This document shows positions 6,839 through 14,886 of a stretch of 37,972 nt of DNA, one piece after another (position 1 is the stretch's first letter; every line of letters starts with the position of its first letter). A program made the position numbers and the translations under genes. Source of the DNA: Halothiobacillus sp. GTDB taxonomy: Bacteria > Pseudomonadota > Gammaproteobacteria > Halothiobacillales > Halothiobacillaceae. The notes beneath the pieces were generated by a model, which was given only the letters and a program-made list of their open reading frames with translations, ran no database searches and was not told where the DNA came from. The stretch covers positions 1 to 37,972 of the forward strand of contig JAGXIF010000001.1 of the NCBI GenBank assembly GCA_024635755.1, given 5' to 3'.

Positions 6839-8134
6839 ATGAGCTACTGCAAGCCGAGCCGAGGGAGATCCGTCCGCCTGCCCACGCCTGTCAGCGGCGC
6901 GATCCTGGTCGCCACCCTGATGGCAGCTCCGGTTCTCCCCGTCGGGGCCGCACAGTCCTACCCCGACGGGCATGGCGGCGAGGTGGCCTTTCCGCAGGGG
7001 GATGCCTCGTTTGCCGACGCGGTCGTGCACTACTCGAGCGGCGATCCGAAGCCGCGCGAGAAGTCGGCCGACCCGCAGGCGGCACTGGGCGTGCCCGATA
7101 TCGCCGAGCACGAGGACGGCGGCTACACCACGCTCGGCTGCGGCGGCGAGCTGGTTCTCACCTTTGATGACAACGCCCTGATCGACGTGCCGGGCCCGGA
7201 CCTGTACGTGTTCGAGATCGGGCCGGACGTCGAGCCGACCGCGATGGCGGTGTCCAACGACGGCGAGGCCTGGACCCGGATCGGTCGCATTTCCGGCGGC
7301 AAGGCGGAAATCGACCTGGCTCCCTACGTGAGCGGCAATATCGATTTCAGCTACGTGCGACTGGTCGACCTCAAGAGCTCCTGCAGCGGCAAGACCCCCG
7401 GGGCCGACATCGATGCCGTGGGCGCGATCGGTTCGGCGCAACGCATCGCGCTCGACAGCGCGGTGCTGTTCGACAGCGGTGAGTACCAGCTCAAGCCGGC
7501 GGCGTCCCAGGCGATTGACGAGGTGCTTACGCGGATCGAGGATCGCGGCGCGACCTCGGTAGTGGTCGCCGGCCATACCGACGCGGTCGGTAGCGCCGAG
7601 GACAACCAGACGTTGTCGCTCAATCGCGCCGCGGCGGTCGCCGACTATCTGGTCGAGCATGGCGGCTTTAGTGCCGAACGGGTCACCCGCGAAGCCTTCG
7701 GTGAAACGCGGCCCATTGCCAGCAACCAGACCCCGGCCGGTCGGGCGAAGAACCGTCGGGTGGAGCTGACCGTCAAGACCCCGCGCAAGGCCGAGGACAC
7801 GCAGGCGCCCACGCGGGAGATCCTCGGCATCTGGGACGCGCGCAATCACGGCATTCTCGAAATGCGCCGCGTGGACGGTGAGTTCGAAGGGGAATACACC
7901 TCCGACGGCGGCCGTGTGCTGGGCGAATTCACCAGCGACACCGTCTTCGAGGGCTACTGGGTGGAAAACGACTCGCGCCGCTCTTGTGAGATTGAAAAGG
8001 CCGGCAGCGACCACTGGGGGCCACTGCGGATCGAGTTCGAATCCCCCGAGCGTGACGCCTTCACCGCCAAGTGGCGCTATTGCGGCGAGGATGAGTGGCG
8101 CGGGGAGTGGCGCCGTGCCCAGCGGATGCTGTAG
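6839..8134 (+). CDS. OmpA-family envelope protein with extra N- and C-terminal domains
   Basis: The 431-residue protein starts at ATG 6839 (GAGGT upstream). Signal peptide about 1-38 (GAA-Q). Residues 45-200 form a beta-rich domain resembling discoidin-like surface modules (DPQAALGVPD, YVFEIGPDVEPTAMAVSNDG). An OmpA C-terminal peptidoglycan-binding domain spans about 203-313, with AGHTDAVG (244-251), the NQTLSLNRAAAVADYL region and GRAKNRRVEL (301-310). A tail of about 100 residues (330-431) rich in W, G and E (IWDARNHGILEM, YWVENDSRRSCEIE) may be a further small beta domain with two cysteines. The OmpA part should anchor it to peptidoglycan. There is no N-terminal outer-membrane barrel and no lipobox. 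Probably in one unit with the gene 14 bases upstream. Partners of the flanking domains are unknown. Confidence 0.85.
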   Translation: MSYCKPSRGRSVRLPTPVSGAILVATLMAAPVLPVGAAQSYPDGHGGEVAFPQGDASFADAVVHYSSGDPKPREKSADPQAALGVPDIAEHEDGGYTTLGCGGELVLTFDDNALIDVPGPDLYVFEIGPDVEPTAMAVSNDGEAWTRIGRISGGKAEIDLAPYVSGNIDFSYVRLVDLKSSCSGKTPGADIDAVGAIGSAQRIALDSAVLFDSGEYQLKPAASQAIDEVLTRIEDRGATSVVVAGHTDAVGSAEDNQTLSLNRAAAVADYLVEHGGFSAERVTREAFGETRPIASNQTPAGRAKNRRVELTVKTPRKAEDTQAPTREILGIWDARNHGILEMRRVDGEFEGEYTSDGGRVLGEFTSDTVFEGYWVENDSRRSCEIEKAGSDHWGPLRIEFESPERDAFTAKWRYCGEDEWRGEWRRAQRML

Positions 8135-8278
8135 CCGCAGGCCTCCCGCGCTCGACAAGGACGTGATGGGCCAGTGCCGGGCGACTGTGCGAGTCCGGCC
8201 CAACCGGGGTCCTTCATGCGCAGAGGGCGGCGCGGTGGCGGCGCGTCGGCGGGTGACCTTAGGGGGGGGCGAAGGGCG

Positions 8279-10393
8279 TCAGACCTGCCCGTATTGCCCG
8301 GCTGAGCCCACCCAGAGGGCAATCAATGGACTGACCGAGGCGGGGAAGCGTTCCAGTAGCTCGTCGGCCAGTTGCCCCGCCTCCTCAAGTTTGCCCTGGT
8401 CTTCCTGCAGATCGGCGATCTTGAGCTTGGCGATGCCCGCCTGGCGGGTGCCGAGTACTTCGCCGGGGCCGCGCTGTTCGAGGTCGGCCTCGGCCAGGCG
8501 GAAACCGTCCTCGGTCTCGCGCATCAGGCCCAGTCGCGCCCGCGCGCGGTCGCTCAACGGCTCGTCGAACAGCAGCACGCAGTGGCTGGCGGTCGCGCCG
8601 CGCCCGACCCGACCACGCAACTGGTGCAGCTGCGCCAGGCCCATGCGCTCGGCGTTCTCGATGATCATCAGCGAGGCGTTGGGCACGTCGACGCCCACCT
8701 CGATCACGGTGGTCGCCACCAGCAGGTGGTAGTCGCCGCTCTTGAAACGCGCCATCTCGTGCTGCTTTTCGGTGGCGTTCATCCGCCCGTGCACCATGCC
8801 GATCGACAGGTGGGGCAATTCCTCGCCCAGCATGGTGAAGGTGGTCTCGGCCGCCTGCGCCTCGATCTGGCCTTCCTCGATCAGCGGGCAGACCCAGTAG
8901 GCCTGCCGGCCCTCGGCGCAGACCTGGCTGATGCGCTCGATCACCTCGCCCCGGCGGTCGGCACGCACGACCACCGTCTTTACCGGCGTGCGCCCCGGCG
9001 GCAGCTCGTCGATGACCGAGACGTCGAGGTCGGCGAACTGCGTCATGGCGAGCGTGCGCGGGATGGGGGTGGCGGTCATGATCAGCTGGTGCGGCCGGCG
9101 CGCGCCGCCTTCTTGGCTCGCCCCCTTGTCGGTCAGCGCCAGGCGCTGGTGGACGCCGAAGCGGTGCTGCTCGTCGACGATCACCAGGCCCAGCTGATTA
9201 AAGGCCACCGATTCCTGGAACAGGGCATGGGTGCCGATCACGATCTGGGCGCGCCCGTCGGCCAGTTGTGCCAGCCCCTCGCGGCGTTGGGCTGCCGACT
9301 GCTGGCCGCTCAACAGCAGCACCGACAGGCCCAGCGGCTCGAACCATTGGGCGAAGTTGCGCGCATGCTGCTCGGCGAGCAGCGCGGTGGGCGCCATCAG
9401 GGCGACTTGGTAGCCCGCGTCGATCACATCCAGTGCGGCGGCCGCGGCGACCAGGGTCTTGCCCGAGCCGACGTCGCCCTGCACCAGCCGCAACATCGGC
9501 AGGCGCTGGGCCAGGTCCGTCTTGATCTCGCCGATCACCCGCTGCTGCGCGCCGGTGGGCGTGAAACCCAGGTGCTCGAGCAGTTGATCGAACAGATGTT
9601 CCTGCGGCGGGATGGCCGGTGCGGCCACCTGGCGGGTCACGGCGCGGCGCTGACGCAGGGCGAGGATGTGAGTGGCCAGTTCTTCGGTGATCAGCCGGTC
9701 GAAGGTGGGTTCGTCGCGCCGGGGGGTGCCGTGGTTCTGCCGGGGAAGGTGGATGCGCTGCAGGGCGATCATCAGCCGCGGCCAGCCCTTCGCCTCGCGG
9801 ATGCCGCCGGGCAGCGGGTCGCGCAGGTCGCGCACGGCGATCTCGAGTGCGGCCTCGACCAGCTGGCGGATCTTGGGCTGGGCCAGTCCCTCGGTGGATG
9901 GGTAGACCGGGCGGATCTGGCCGATCTGCCCGGGAGTGACCAATTCGGGTTGGGCGATCTCCAGGCCGTGGGGCCCCTGCTGGAGTTCGCCGAACAGCAG
10001 GTAGGTCCGCCCGGCCTGCGGGGTGGGGCCGAAGCGGCCGAAGAACCAGATGGTCAGTTCCGTCGGGCCATGCACGCCCTCGCCGATGGCGTTGCAGACG
10101 AGTCGCGCCTTGCCGCGGAACAGCGGGCGGACCTCGTTGATCCGCACCTCGAACAGGGCCGCCTCGCCAAGGTGTTCCGGCGAGAGTGGCTGCTTCGTAC
10201 CACGGTCCTCGTAGCGCAGGGGCTGGTGCCAGAGCAGGTCCTCGATCGTCTCGATATGCAGGCGGGCCAGCTTCTCGGCGACCTTCGGGCCGACGCCGTC
10301 GAGTTCCGCCACCGACGCGGAAAGCCCCGTTGGCCTGTTCTGAGCTCGTTTCTGGCCGGCCTTGCGGCCACTTTTCGGGGCGGGGCGGGGCAT
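8279..10393 (-). CDS. recG: ATP-dependent DNA helicase RecG
   Basis: RecG reverses stalled replication forks and branch-migrates Holliday junctions. From ATG 10393 the protein has about 704 residues, the family's normal size. Residues up to about 160 hold the wedge/OB region (ELDGVGPKVAEKLARL, QPLRYEDRG). The helicase core follows, with Walker A (GDVGSGKT), DEQH box (VIVDEQHRFGVHQR), motif III (MTATPIPRTLAMT) and the C-terminal helicase motifs (ATTVIEVGVDVPNAS, QLRGRVGRG). The upstream codons to 10456 lie in the promoter of the divergent cytochrome gene and are not conserved, so 10393 is preferred. It converges on the OmpA-like gene with about 145 bases between and no strong terminator. It stands alone, without the spoT/gmk neighbours found in enterics. 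Confidence 0.97.
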   Translation of the reverse strand: MPRPAPKSGRKAGQKRAQNRPTGLSASVAELDGVGPKVAEKLARLHIETIEDLLWHQPLRYEDRGTKQPLSPEHLGEAALFEVRINEVRPLFRGKARLVCNAIGEGVHGPTELTIWFFGRFGPTPQAGRTYLLFGELQQGPHGLEIAQPELVTPGQIGQIRPVYPSTEGLAQPKIRQLVEAALEIAVRDLRDPLPGGIREAKGWPRLMIALQRIHLPRQNHGTPRRDEPTFDRLITEELATHILALRQRRAVTRQVAAPAIPPQEHLFDQLLEHLGFTPTGAQQRVIGEIKTDLAQRLPMLRLVQGDVGSGKTLVAAAAALDVIDAGYQVALMAPTALLAEQHARNFAQWFEPLGLSVLLLSGQQSAAQRREGLAQLADGRAQIVIGTHALFQESVAFNQLGLVIVDEQHRFGVHQRLALTDKGASQEGGARRPHQLIMTATPIPRTLAMTQFADLDVSVIDELPPGRTPVKTVVVRADRRGEVIERISQVCAEGRQAYWVCPLIEEGQIEAQAAETTFTMLGEELPHLSIGMVHGRMNATEKQHEMARFKSGDYHLLVATTVIEVGVDVPNASLMIIENAERMGLAQLHQLRGRVGRGATASHCVLLFDEPLSDRARARLGLMRETEDGFRLAEADLEQRGPGEVLGTRQAGIAKLKIADLQEDQGKLEEAGQLADELLERFPASVSPLIALWVGSAGQYGQV

Positions 10394-10406
10394 GCACTTA
10401 CCAACT

Positions 10407-10436
10407 CTGTCAAACGTGGGAGTTTGGCTATATAAT
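10407..10436 (+). promoter_or_regulatory. Promoter of the triheme cytochrome gene, overlapping the recG control region
   Basis: A perfect -10 box TATAAT (10431-10436) is preceded at 18 bases by CTGTCA (10407-10412, 4 of 6). It points to a transcript start near 10443, about 40 bases before the cytochrome start. The inverted repeat CAAAC (10411-10415) / GTTTG (10422-10426) lies in the spacer and could be an operator. On the opposite strand TTGCAA, then 16 bases, then TATATA gives a candidate recG promoter across the same DNA. Confidence 0.6.
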
Positions 10437-10484
10437 ACGCGCGGATGCGCTTGCAAAAACGATAAAAGATTCTGGAGGACTCTC

Positions 10485-11744
10485 GTGGCTCAACAAACTC
10501 CCAAGGTCGATTCGATGTCGAAGGTGGTGGGGTTCATTTCGGCGCTGGTACTGCTGGTCGCCGTCTTCTACCTCGTCAACGCGCTGTTCAACACGGCCGA
10601 GAAGAACGCCATCGACGGCCCGGTTGTCGAAAAGCCGGAAGGCAAGGAAGAGACCAAGACGGCTTCGGCTGAAGAAAAGTCGGCCGCGGACGCCCAAGGC
10701 GATGGCGAGGCCGAGGGCCAAGCCAAGGAGTCCTCCGGTGGTGACATCGCCGCCGGCAAACAGAAGTTTGCTTCCTGCGCGGCCTGTCACGGTGCCGACG
10801 GCAAGGGGCAGGGCGGCGCATTCCCGGTGTTGACCGGCATTCCGGCCGACGAGGCCGAGAAGAAGCTGGCCGCCTACCGCGACGGTGATCAGGAATACCT
10901 GAAGTCGGTTGGCCTGGGTGATCGTTACGGCACCATGGCTCCGAACGCCTCCAACCTCTCCGACGAGGACATCGCCGATCTGGCCGCCTACATCGGCGAC
11001 GAGTTCGGTGGTGGTGCCGGCGGTTCGGCCGACGGTGGCGATAGTGCCGGCAACGGCAATGGTGGCGACAGTGCCGGCGGCAACGGCGGTGCGGTTGATG
11101 GCGACATCGCGGCCGGCAAGCAGGCCTATGCATCCTGCGCGGCCTGCCACGGCGCCGACGGCAGCGGCCAGGGCGGTGCCTTCCCGGTATTGACCGAAAT
11201 GGAAGCCGCCAACATCCAGAAGAAACTGACCGCCTACCGCGAAGGCGACCAGGAGTACCTGAAGTCGGTTGGCCTGGGTGATCGCTACAGCACCATGGCG
11301 CCGAACGCCGCCAACCTCTCCGACGAGCAGATCGCCAACCTGTCGGTCTACATTGCTGACGAGTTCGGTGGGACCAACAATGGCGGCGGCGAAGATGATG
11401 CCGCTACCGGTGGCGGGCAAACCAAGGCCGCGGCAAGCGAAGAGAAGAGCGCCGAGCCGCGCATCGTCAGCGAGTCGTTGATCAGCCGCGGCCAAGCGGT
11501 GTACTCCTCCTGCGCCATCTGTCACGGCGCCGAAGGCGAGGGCGGCGAGCTGTTCAACGCCCCCAAGCTGGCCGGCACGGACATGGACCAGACTATCTCC
11601 CTGCTGAAGATCTACCGCAAGGGCCAGGAGATGGGTCCGAACTCCTACGCCATGATCCCGCAGGCCAAGGGCCTGACCGATGACGACATCGAGGCGCTGG
11701 GCGCCTACATCGCGGTCATGGACGAAGAGCCGGTGGGCTCCTAA
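10485..11744 (+). CDS. Membrane-anchored triheme cytochrome c with duplicated domain
   Basis: Translation most likely begins at GTG 10485 (TGGAGGA 5-10 bases upstream), giving 419 residues. Residues 13-35 form an uncleaved membrane anchor (VVGFISALVLLVAVFYL), followed by a charged linker rich in E, K and A. Three class I cytochrome c domains follow, with heme motifs CAACH (98-102), CAACH (218-222) and CAICH (343-347) and likely distal methionines M151, M271 (both TMAPNA) and M390 (AMIPQA). Domains 1 and 2 are near-identical and offset by exactly 120 residues. The third is divergent. Gly/Ser/Asp-rich linkers join them. It should carry electrons on the periplasmic face of the inner membrane, perhaps to a terminal oxidase. 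Oxidase or dehydrogenase partners are not in the window. The gene is monocistronic: own promoter, and a terminator follows. Confidence 0.92.
   Translation: MAQQTPKVDSMSKVVGFISALVLLVAVFYLVNALFNTAEKNAIDGPVVEKPEGKEETKTASAEEKSAADAQGDGEAEGQAKESSGGDIAAGKQKFASCAACHGADGKGQGGAFPVLTGIPADEAEKKLAAYRDGDQEYLKSVGLGDRYGTMAPNASNLSDEDIADLAAYIGDEFGGGAGGSADGGDSAGNGNGGDSAGGNGGAVDGDIAAGKQAYASCAACHGADGSGQGGAFPVLTEMEAANIQKKLTAYREGDQEYLKSVGLGDRYSTMAPNAANLSDEQIANLSVYIADEFGGTNNGGGEDDAATGGGQTKAAASEEKSAEPRIVSESLISRGQAVYSSCAICHGAEGEGGELFNAPKLAGTDMDQTISLLKIYRKGQEMGPNSYAMIPQAKGLTDDDIEALGAYIAVMDEEPVGS
10740..11368 (+). repeat. Tandem 360-bp duplication inside the cytochrome gene
   Basis: The segments 10740-11008 and 11100-11368 align without gaps at an offset of 360 bases. 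A stretch of 29 identical bases starts at 10896 and 11256. The unit covers GDIAAGKQ through DEFGG of cytochrome domains 1 and 2. Near-identity at DNA level implies a recent duplication or continuing gene conversion. Confidence 0.85.
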
Positions 11745-11801
11745 GAGCCCCGATCCCGACAAGCCCGACCGCGCGACAGTGGTCGAGAGCAAAGCAAGCA
11801 G

Positions 11802-11832
11802 AACGCCGGCCTCGAGGTCGGCGTTTTCTTTT
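11802..11832 (+). terminator. Intrinsic terminator of the cytochrome gene
   Basis: AACGCCG (11802-11808) pairs with CGGCGTT (11819-11825). The intervening 10 bases contain CCTCGAGG, which can fold further. The run TTCTTTT follows directly. It lies about 57 bases after the cytochrome stop. Confidence 0.85.
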
Positions 11833-11974
11833 GCGGGCGTGGGTGGCTTGGGGTATGCCGGGCCGGATGCCCGTCGAGCCATGCTTCGAGTCGGTGTTCC
11901 CCGCGGAGGTCGCCACCGCGGCCTCGGGGCTGACAGGCCAGTCAACCGGCCGTATTTTTCAACGGGAGAGCTGC

Positions 11975-12577
11975 ATGCTGTTCGAGGTGAAGGGCCTGCA
12001 GGGGCCGAACGTGCCGCCGGTCTCTTTCGCGCTGGCCGAGGCGGAGGTGCTGACCGTGCGCGGCGAGTCCGGCGTGGGCAAGAGCCAGATGCTGCGCGCG
12101 CTGGCCGATCTGTCGCCTCACGAGGGCGAGGTCTGGCTGATCGACGCCGAGCAGCAGGCCATGCCGGCGACCGAGTGGCGCCAGCAGGTGGTGCTGGTGC
12201 CGGCGGAGTCCGGCTGGTGGGCGGACACGGTCGCCGCGCATTTCGCCGCCCGACCGCCGGCGTCGTGGTGGGAGCGCCTGCGCCTGCCCGCGGCACTTTG
12301 GGATGCGCCGGTCGAGCGACTGTCTTCCGGCGAACGCCAGCGGCTGGCGGTACTGCGTGCGCTGGTACTGGAGCCGCGCGTTCTGCTGCTCGACGAGCCC
12401 ACGGCCAATCTGGACCAGGGCAATGCCCGCGCCATGGCGGATCTGCTGCTCGATTACGTCGACGAGCATGCCGCTGCCGCGGTGTGGGTCAGCCACAATC
12501 CGGATGAAATCGCCGCGCGGGGGCACAAGCGCCTGGAGATGACCGCCGAGGGAGGATGGCTGCATGGGTCTGTATAG
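11975..12577 (+). CDS. fetA: ABC transporter ATP-binding protein, FetA/YbbL type
   Basis: The 200-residue ATPase starts at ATG 11975 (GGGAGAG upstream). It has Walker A GESGVGKS (30-37), ABC signature LSSGE (116-120), Walker B VLLLDE (136-141) and a switch histidine in SHNPDE. It is shorter than most ABC ATPases, as usual for FetA/YbbL. Its stop overlaps the start of the UPF0014 permease gene by 14 bases, and this pairing is what identifies it. In E. coli FetAB contributes to iron export and peroxide resistance; the same role here is inferred. It follows the cytochrome terminator, so it likely has its own promoter in the 140 bases between, where none is obvious. Confidence 0.85.
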   Translation: MLFEVKGLQGPNVPPVSFALAEAEVLTVRGESGVGKSQMLRALADLSPHEGEVWLIDAEQQAMPATEWRQQVVLVPAESGWWADTVAAHFAARPPASWWERLRLPAALWDAPVERLSSGERQRLAVLRALVLEPRVLLLDEPTANLDQGNARAMADLLLDYVDEHAAAAVWVSHNPDEIAARGHKRLEMTAEGGWLHGSV

Positions 12578-13364
12578 CCTCACGCCGCTCGACCTCGGCT
12601 TGGCTGCCCTGCTGGTGCTGGCGCTGGGCGTGGTCCAGCTGATCCTCGGGCTCGGTCTGTTCCGCACGCTGGCGTTCAACAGCGTGCGCATGGTCCTGCA
12701 GTTGCTGCTGGTGGGCCTGATCCTCAAGGCGGTCTTCGATGCCGCCAGTCTGCCCTGGGTGATGCTGATCGCCTTCGTCATGCTGGGGTTGGCCGGTTAC
12801 GAGGTGATCGCCCGCCAGAAACGTCCCATCCGCGGCTGGCATGGCTACGGCATCGGGATGGCGGCGATGAGCGCGACCGCGTTGATCGTGACCATGCTGG
12901 CGCTGACGATGGTGATCGAGACCGATCCCTGGTACGAGCCGCAATACGCCATCCCGCTGCTGGGCATGATCCTGGGCAACACCATGACCGGCATCGGCCT
13001 GGCGTTGAACAACCTCACCCAGACGGCGTGGCAGAGTCGAACGCAGCTTGAGGCCCGGCTGATCTTGGGACATTCGGTCAAGGATACGACGGCCGATCTG
13101 CGCTCGGACTCGATGCGCGCCGGCCTGATCCCGACCCTGAACATGCTGGCCGCCGCAGGCGTGATCAGCCTTCCGGGGATGATGACCGGGCAGATCCTCG
13201 CCGGCACCGCACCGATCGAGGCGGTGAAATACCAGATACTGATCATCTTCCTGATCACGGCTGCCACCGGTTTCGGCTCGCTGGTCGCCGTTCAAATGGG
13301 GGCGCGGCGCCTGTTCGACGAGCGCGATCGGTTGCGTCTCGACCGGCTGCGCTCCGGGCGCTGA
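12564..13364 (+). CDS. fetB: ABC transporter permease, FetB/YbbM type (UPF0014)
   Basis: The 266-residue, very hydrophobic protein has about seven membrane segments (LGLAALLVLALGVVQLILG near the N-terminus, IPLLGMILGNTMTGIGLAL in the middle). The central GNTMTGIGLALN and the downstream LPGMMTGQILAGT segment are characteristic of UPF0014 permeases. It is the membrane partner of the ATPase just upstream (14-base overlap, GGAGGATGG serving as ribosome binding site inside that gene). Family members export iron in E. coli; the substrate here is not shown by the sequence. It converges on cytochrome c-553, with a shared terminator between. Confidence 0.9.
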   Translation: MGLYSLTPLDLGLAALLVLALGVVQLILGLGLFRTLAFNSVRMVLQLLLVGLILKAVFDAASLPWVMLIAFVMLGLAGYEVIARQKRPIRGWHGYGIGMAAMSATALIVTMLALTMVIETDPWYEPQYAIPLLGMILGNTMTGIGLALNNLTQTAWQSRTQLEARLILGHSVKDTTADLRSDSMRAGLIPTLNMLAAAGVISLPGMMTGQILAGTAPIEAVKYQILIIFLITAATGFGSLVAVQMGARRLFDERDRLRLDRLRSGR

Positions 13365-13414
13365 ACGGGCGCCGGAGGGGTGTCCCCCGCCTTGACTGGC
13401 CGGCGCCCGGGCAC

Positions 13415-13448
13415 AAAAAATCCCGGACCCTATCCTGGGCCCGGGATT
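13415..13448 (-). terminator. Terminator of the cytochrome c-553 gene, between convergent genes
   Basis: AATCCCGG (13419-13426) and CCGGGATT (13441-13448) form an 8-bp stem, extended inside by CCC/GGG. On the minus strand it is followed by an unbroken T-run, the ideal orientation for the c-553 gene ending at 13475. For the + strand permease gene the tail is only TTCTT, so it may work weakly in both directions. Confidence 0.85.
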
Positions 13449-13474
13449 CTTGCTGTGCCGTGGAGTCGGCGGGT

Positions 13475-13813
13475 TTACAGGTTGCCGATGAAGGCGCCCA
13501 GGTTCTCCATGTCGCTGTCGGACAGGCCGGCGGCGTTCGGCGCCATGATGGGGTAGTTCGAGCCGCCCAGGTTACCCATTTCCTTGAGTGCGTCCTGGTT
13601 GCCGTTCTTGTAGTGGCCCAGCGCGGTGACGATGTGCTCGGCGCTCTTGCCGGACAGCTTCGGGAACATGCCCTGGCCCTGGGCCTGCATGCCGTGGCAG
13701 GAGGCGCAGCTCTGCTCGTAGAGCTTCTTGCCGGCGTCGATGTCGGCTGCCGTGGCTTGCGCAGAAGCGGCCGCCAGGCCCGAGGCGAATACTATCGCGG
13801 TCAGTTTCTTCAT
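13475..13813 (-). CDS. Monoheme cytochrome c-553/c5-like, periplasmic
   Basis: The start at ATG 13813 has AGGAG about 8 bases upstream and opens a clear signal peptide (MKKLTAIVFASGLAAASAQA, cleavage near 22). The mature domain of about 90 residues is a class I cytochrome c with one CASCH heme site, a GQGMFPKLSGKSA segment and a distal methionine in IMAPNA. It is a small soluble electron carrier. Its fold and the MAPNA loop resemble the domains of the triheme cytochrome 2 kb away, so the two may share donors or acceptors. The long possible N-terminal extension to 13984 is non-coding in appearance. It has its own terminator and an unusual hairpin cluster upstream. Confidence 0.92.
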   Translation of the reverse strand: MKKLTAIVFASGLAAASAQATAADIDAGKKLYEQSCASCHGMQAQGQGMFPKLSGKSAEHIVTALGHYKNGNQDALKEMGNLGGSNYPIMAPNAAGLSDSDMENLGAFIGNL

Positions 13814-13872
13814 TGGGGAACTCCTGATATTTCGTGTCGGTAGTTGCCCGAGCTCACTCCTGCTCGGCTGGC

Positions 13873-13917
13873 GCATGGATAAGCAGAATCCATGCCACCA
13901 GGTGGGTATAAAAACCC
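13873..13917 (-). promoter_or_regulatory. Three adjacent inverted repeats upstream of cytochrome c-553
   Basis: GCATGGAT (13873-13880) / ATCCATGC (13888-13895) is a perfect 8-bp repeat with a 7-base loop. It abuts CCACC (13895-13899) / GGTGG (13901-13905), which overlaps GGGT (13904-13907) / ACCC (13914-13917). They lie 60-105 bases before the start codon, in the expected promoter or 5' leader. They could be operators or a structured leader; no T-run suggests attenuation. Confidence 0.4.
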
Positions 13918-14021
13918 GTCCTATAAACAGATGGTTGGGGCGCGTGGTCCGGCTTGATAGCCCCGCGCGGGTTGCATCTTGCACGCACCGGCATCGCCGC
14001 GCAACGTGCGCAGGCCGGTGG

Positions 14022-14690
14022 TCAGCGCCCGTCGATGTAGTGATGGTCGTCGAACGAGATCACCAGCCCCGGGCTGATCAGTACCAGGCCGGTCATGAGC
14101 ATGCCGTTGATCACGCCTTCGGGAAAGGCCAGTAACGGCAGGATGCGCAGGTAGTTGTTCCAGATCAGGTCGAAATCGTACAGCCCCAACCCCTGAACCA
14201 GCAGGGCGGTGCCCACGCCGTGGGCGAGCACGCCGACGATGCCCGACAGGAACACGCCGATGAACAGGTAGATGAAGAAGTGCGGCGGCAGCCAGTGCTG
14301 CGAGGCCCGCATGATGCCGTAGGTGATCGCCGCCGGTAGCAGCGCGCTCAGGGCGAAGGTCCAGCCGGTGATCGCCAGCCCGTCACCGAACAGCAAGGGC
14401 AGCAGCAGGGCCGCGACCAGCCCGGCGACCAACGCCAGTTCCAGGCCGATGACCAGGGTCACGGTCGCCGCCCCCAAAAAATGCAGCGTCAGGCCGGGCA
14501 TCAGGGTGGCCTTGAGCGACCACATGCCCAGCAGGAACAGCACGGCCAGGATCACCAGGTGGATGCGCACCGGGTCGGCGCGCAAGGCCGGCCAGGGGGC
14601 GAAGCGCACTGCCCAGGCCACGCTGGCGAGTGTAATCAGCCAGCCGGTGAGTGCCAGCGGCAGCGAGACCAGATGATTGGGTAGCATCAT
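14022..14690 (-). CDS. CbiM-like (energy-coupling factor type) integral membrane protein
   Basis: This 222-residue protein has about six or seven membrane helices. The segment LTLHFLGAATVTLVIG and the C-terminal FPEGVINGMLMTGLVL match proteobacterial CbiM-related proteins (COG3235-type, often called energy-coupling factor transporter permeases). The N-terminal MHIPDG metal-binding motif of true CbiM/NikM nickel and cobalt proteins is absent; the chain starts MMLPNHLVSL. No ATPase or T-component neighbour is present, so it may be a solitary membrane protein. Substrate unknown. It is divergent from the SirB2 gene. Confidence 0.75.
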   Translation of the reverse strand: MMLPNHLVSLPLALTGWLITLASVAWAVRFAPWPALRADPVRIHLVILAVLFLLGMWSLKATLMPGLTLHFLGAATVTLVIGLELALVAGLVAALLLPLLFGDGLAITGWTFALSALLPAAITYGIMRASQHWLPPHFFIYLFIGVFLSGIVGVLAHGVGTALLVQGLGLYDFDLIWNNYLRILPLLAFPEGVINGMLMTGLVLISPGLVISFDDHHYIDGR

Positions 14691-14886
14691 GAGATGGACT
14701 CGTTCGCGCGTCGTGATGAGTGGTCGCCGGTGACTGTCGGGGGATCGCGGCGTGGCCGAATCCGCTGCACGGGCCGGGCCCGCCCATCATGCCTGTCCTT
14801 GGGGGGCGGGCGACGATGATTTATGCTTTGACGCTTCCGCCCGTCGGCGGTTCCGTCAATCAAGTTTTACTAGGGATGGTTGCCTC

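Noticed and set aside
8372-10435. 687-codon + strand frame opposite recG
   Set aside because: Antisense of a clearly conserved helicase; rich in D, Q, H, L and G without any domain.
10428-12296. 622-codon minus strand frame opposite the cytochrome gene
   Set aside because: Repetitive mirror image of the duplicated heme domains and linkers; no motifs.
13903-13917. GGGT...ACCC stem as an intrinsic terminator
   Set aside because: Only four base pairs, and it sits upstream of a gene rather than after one.
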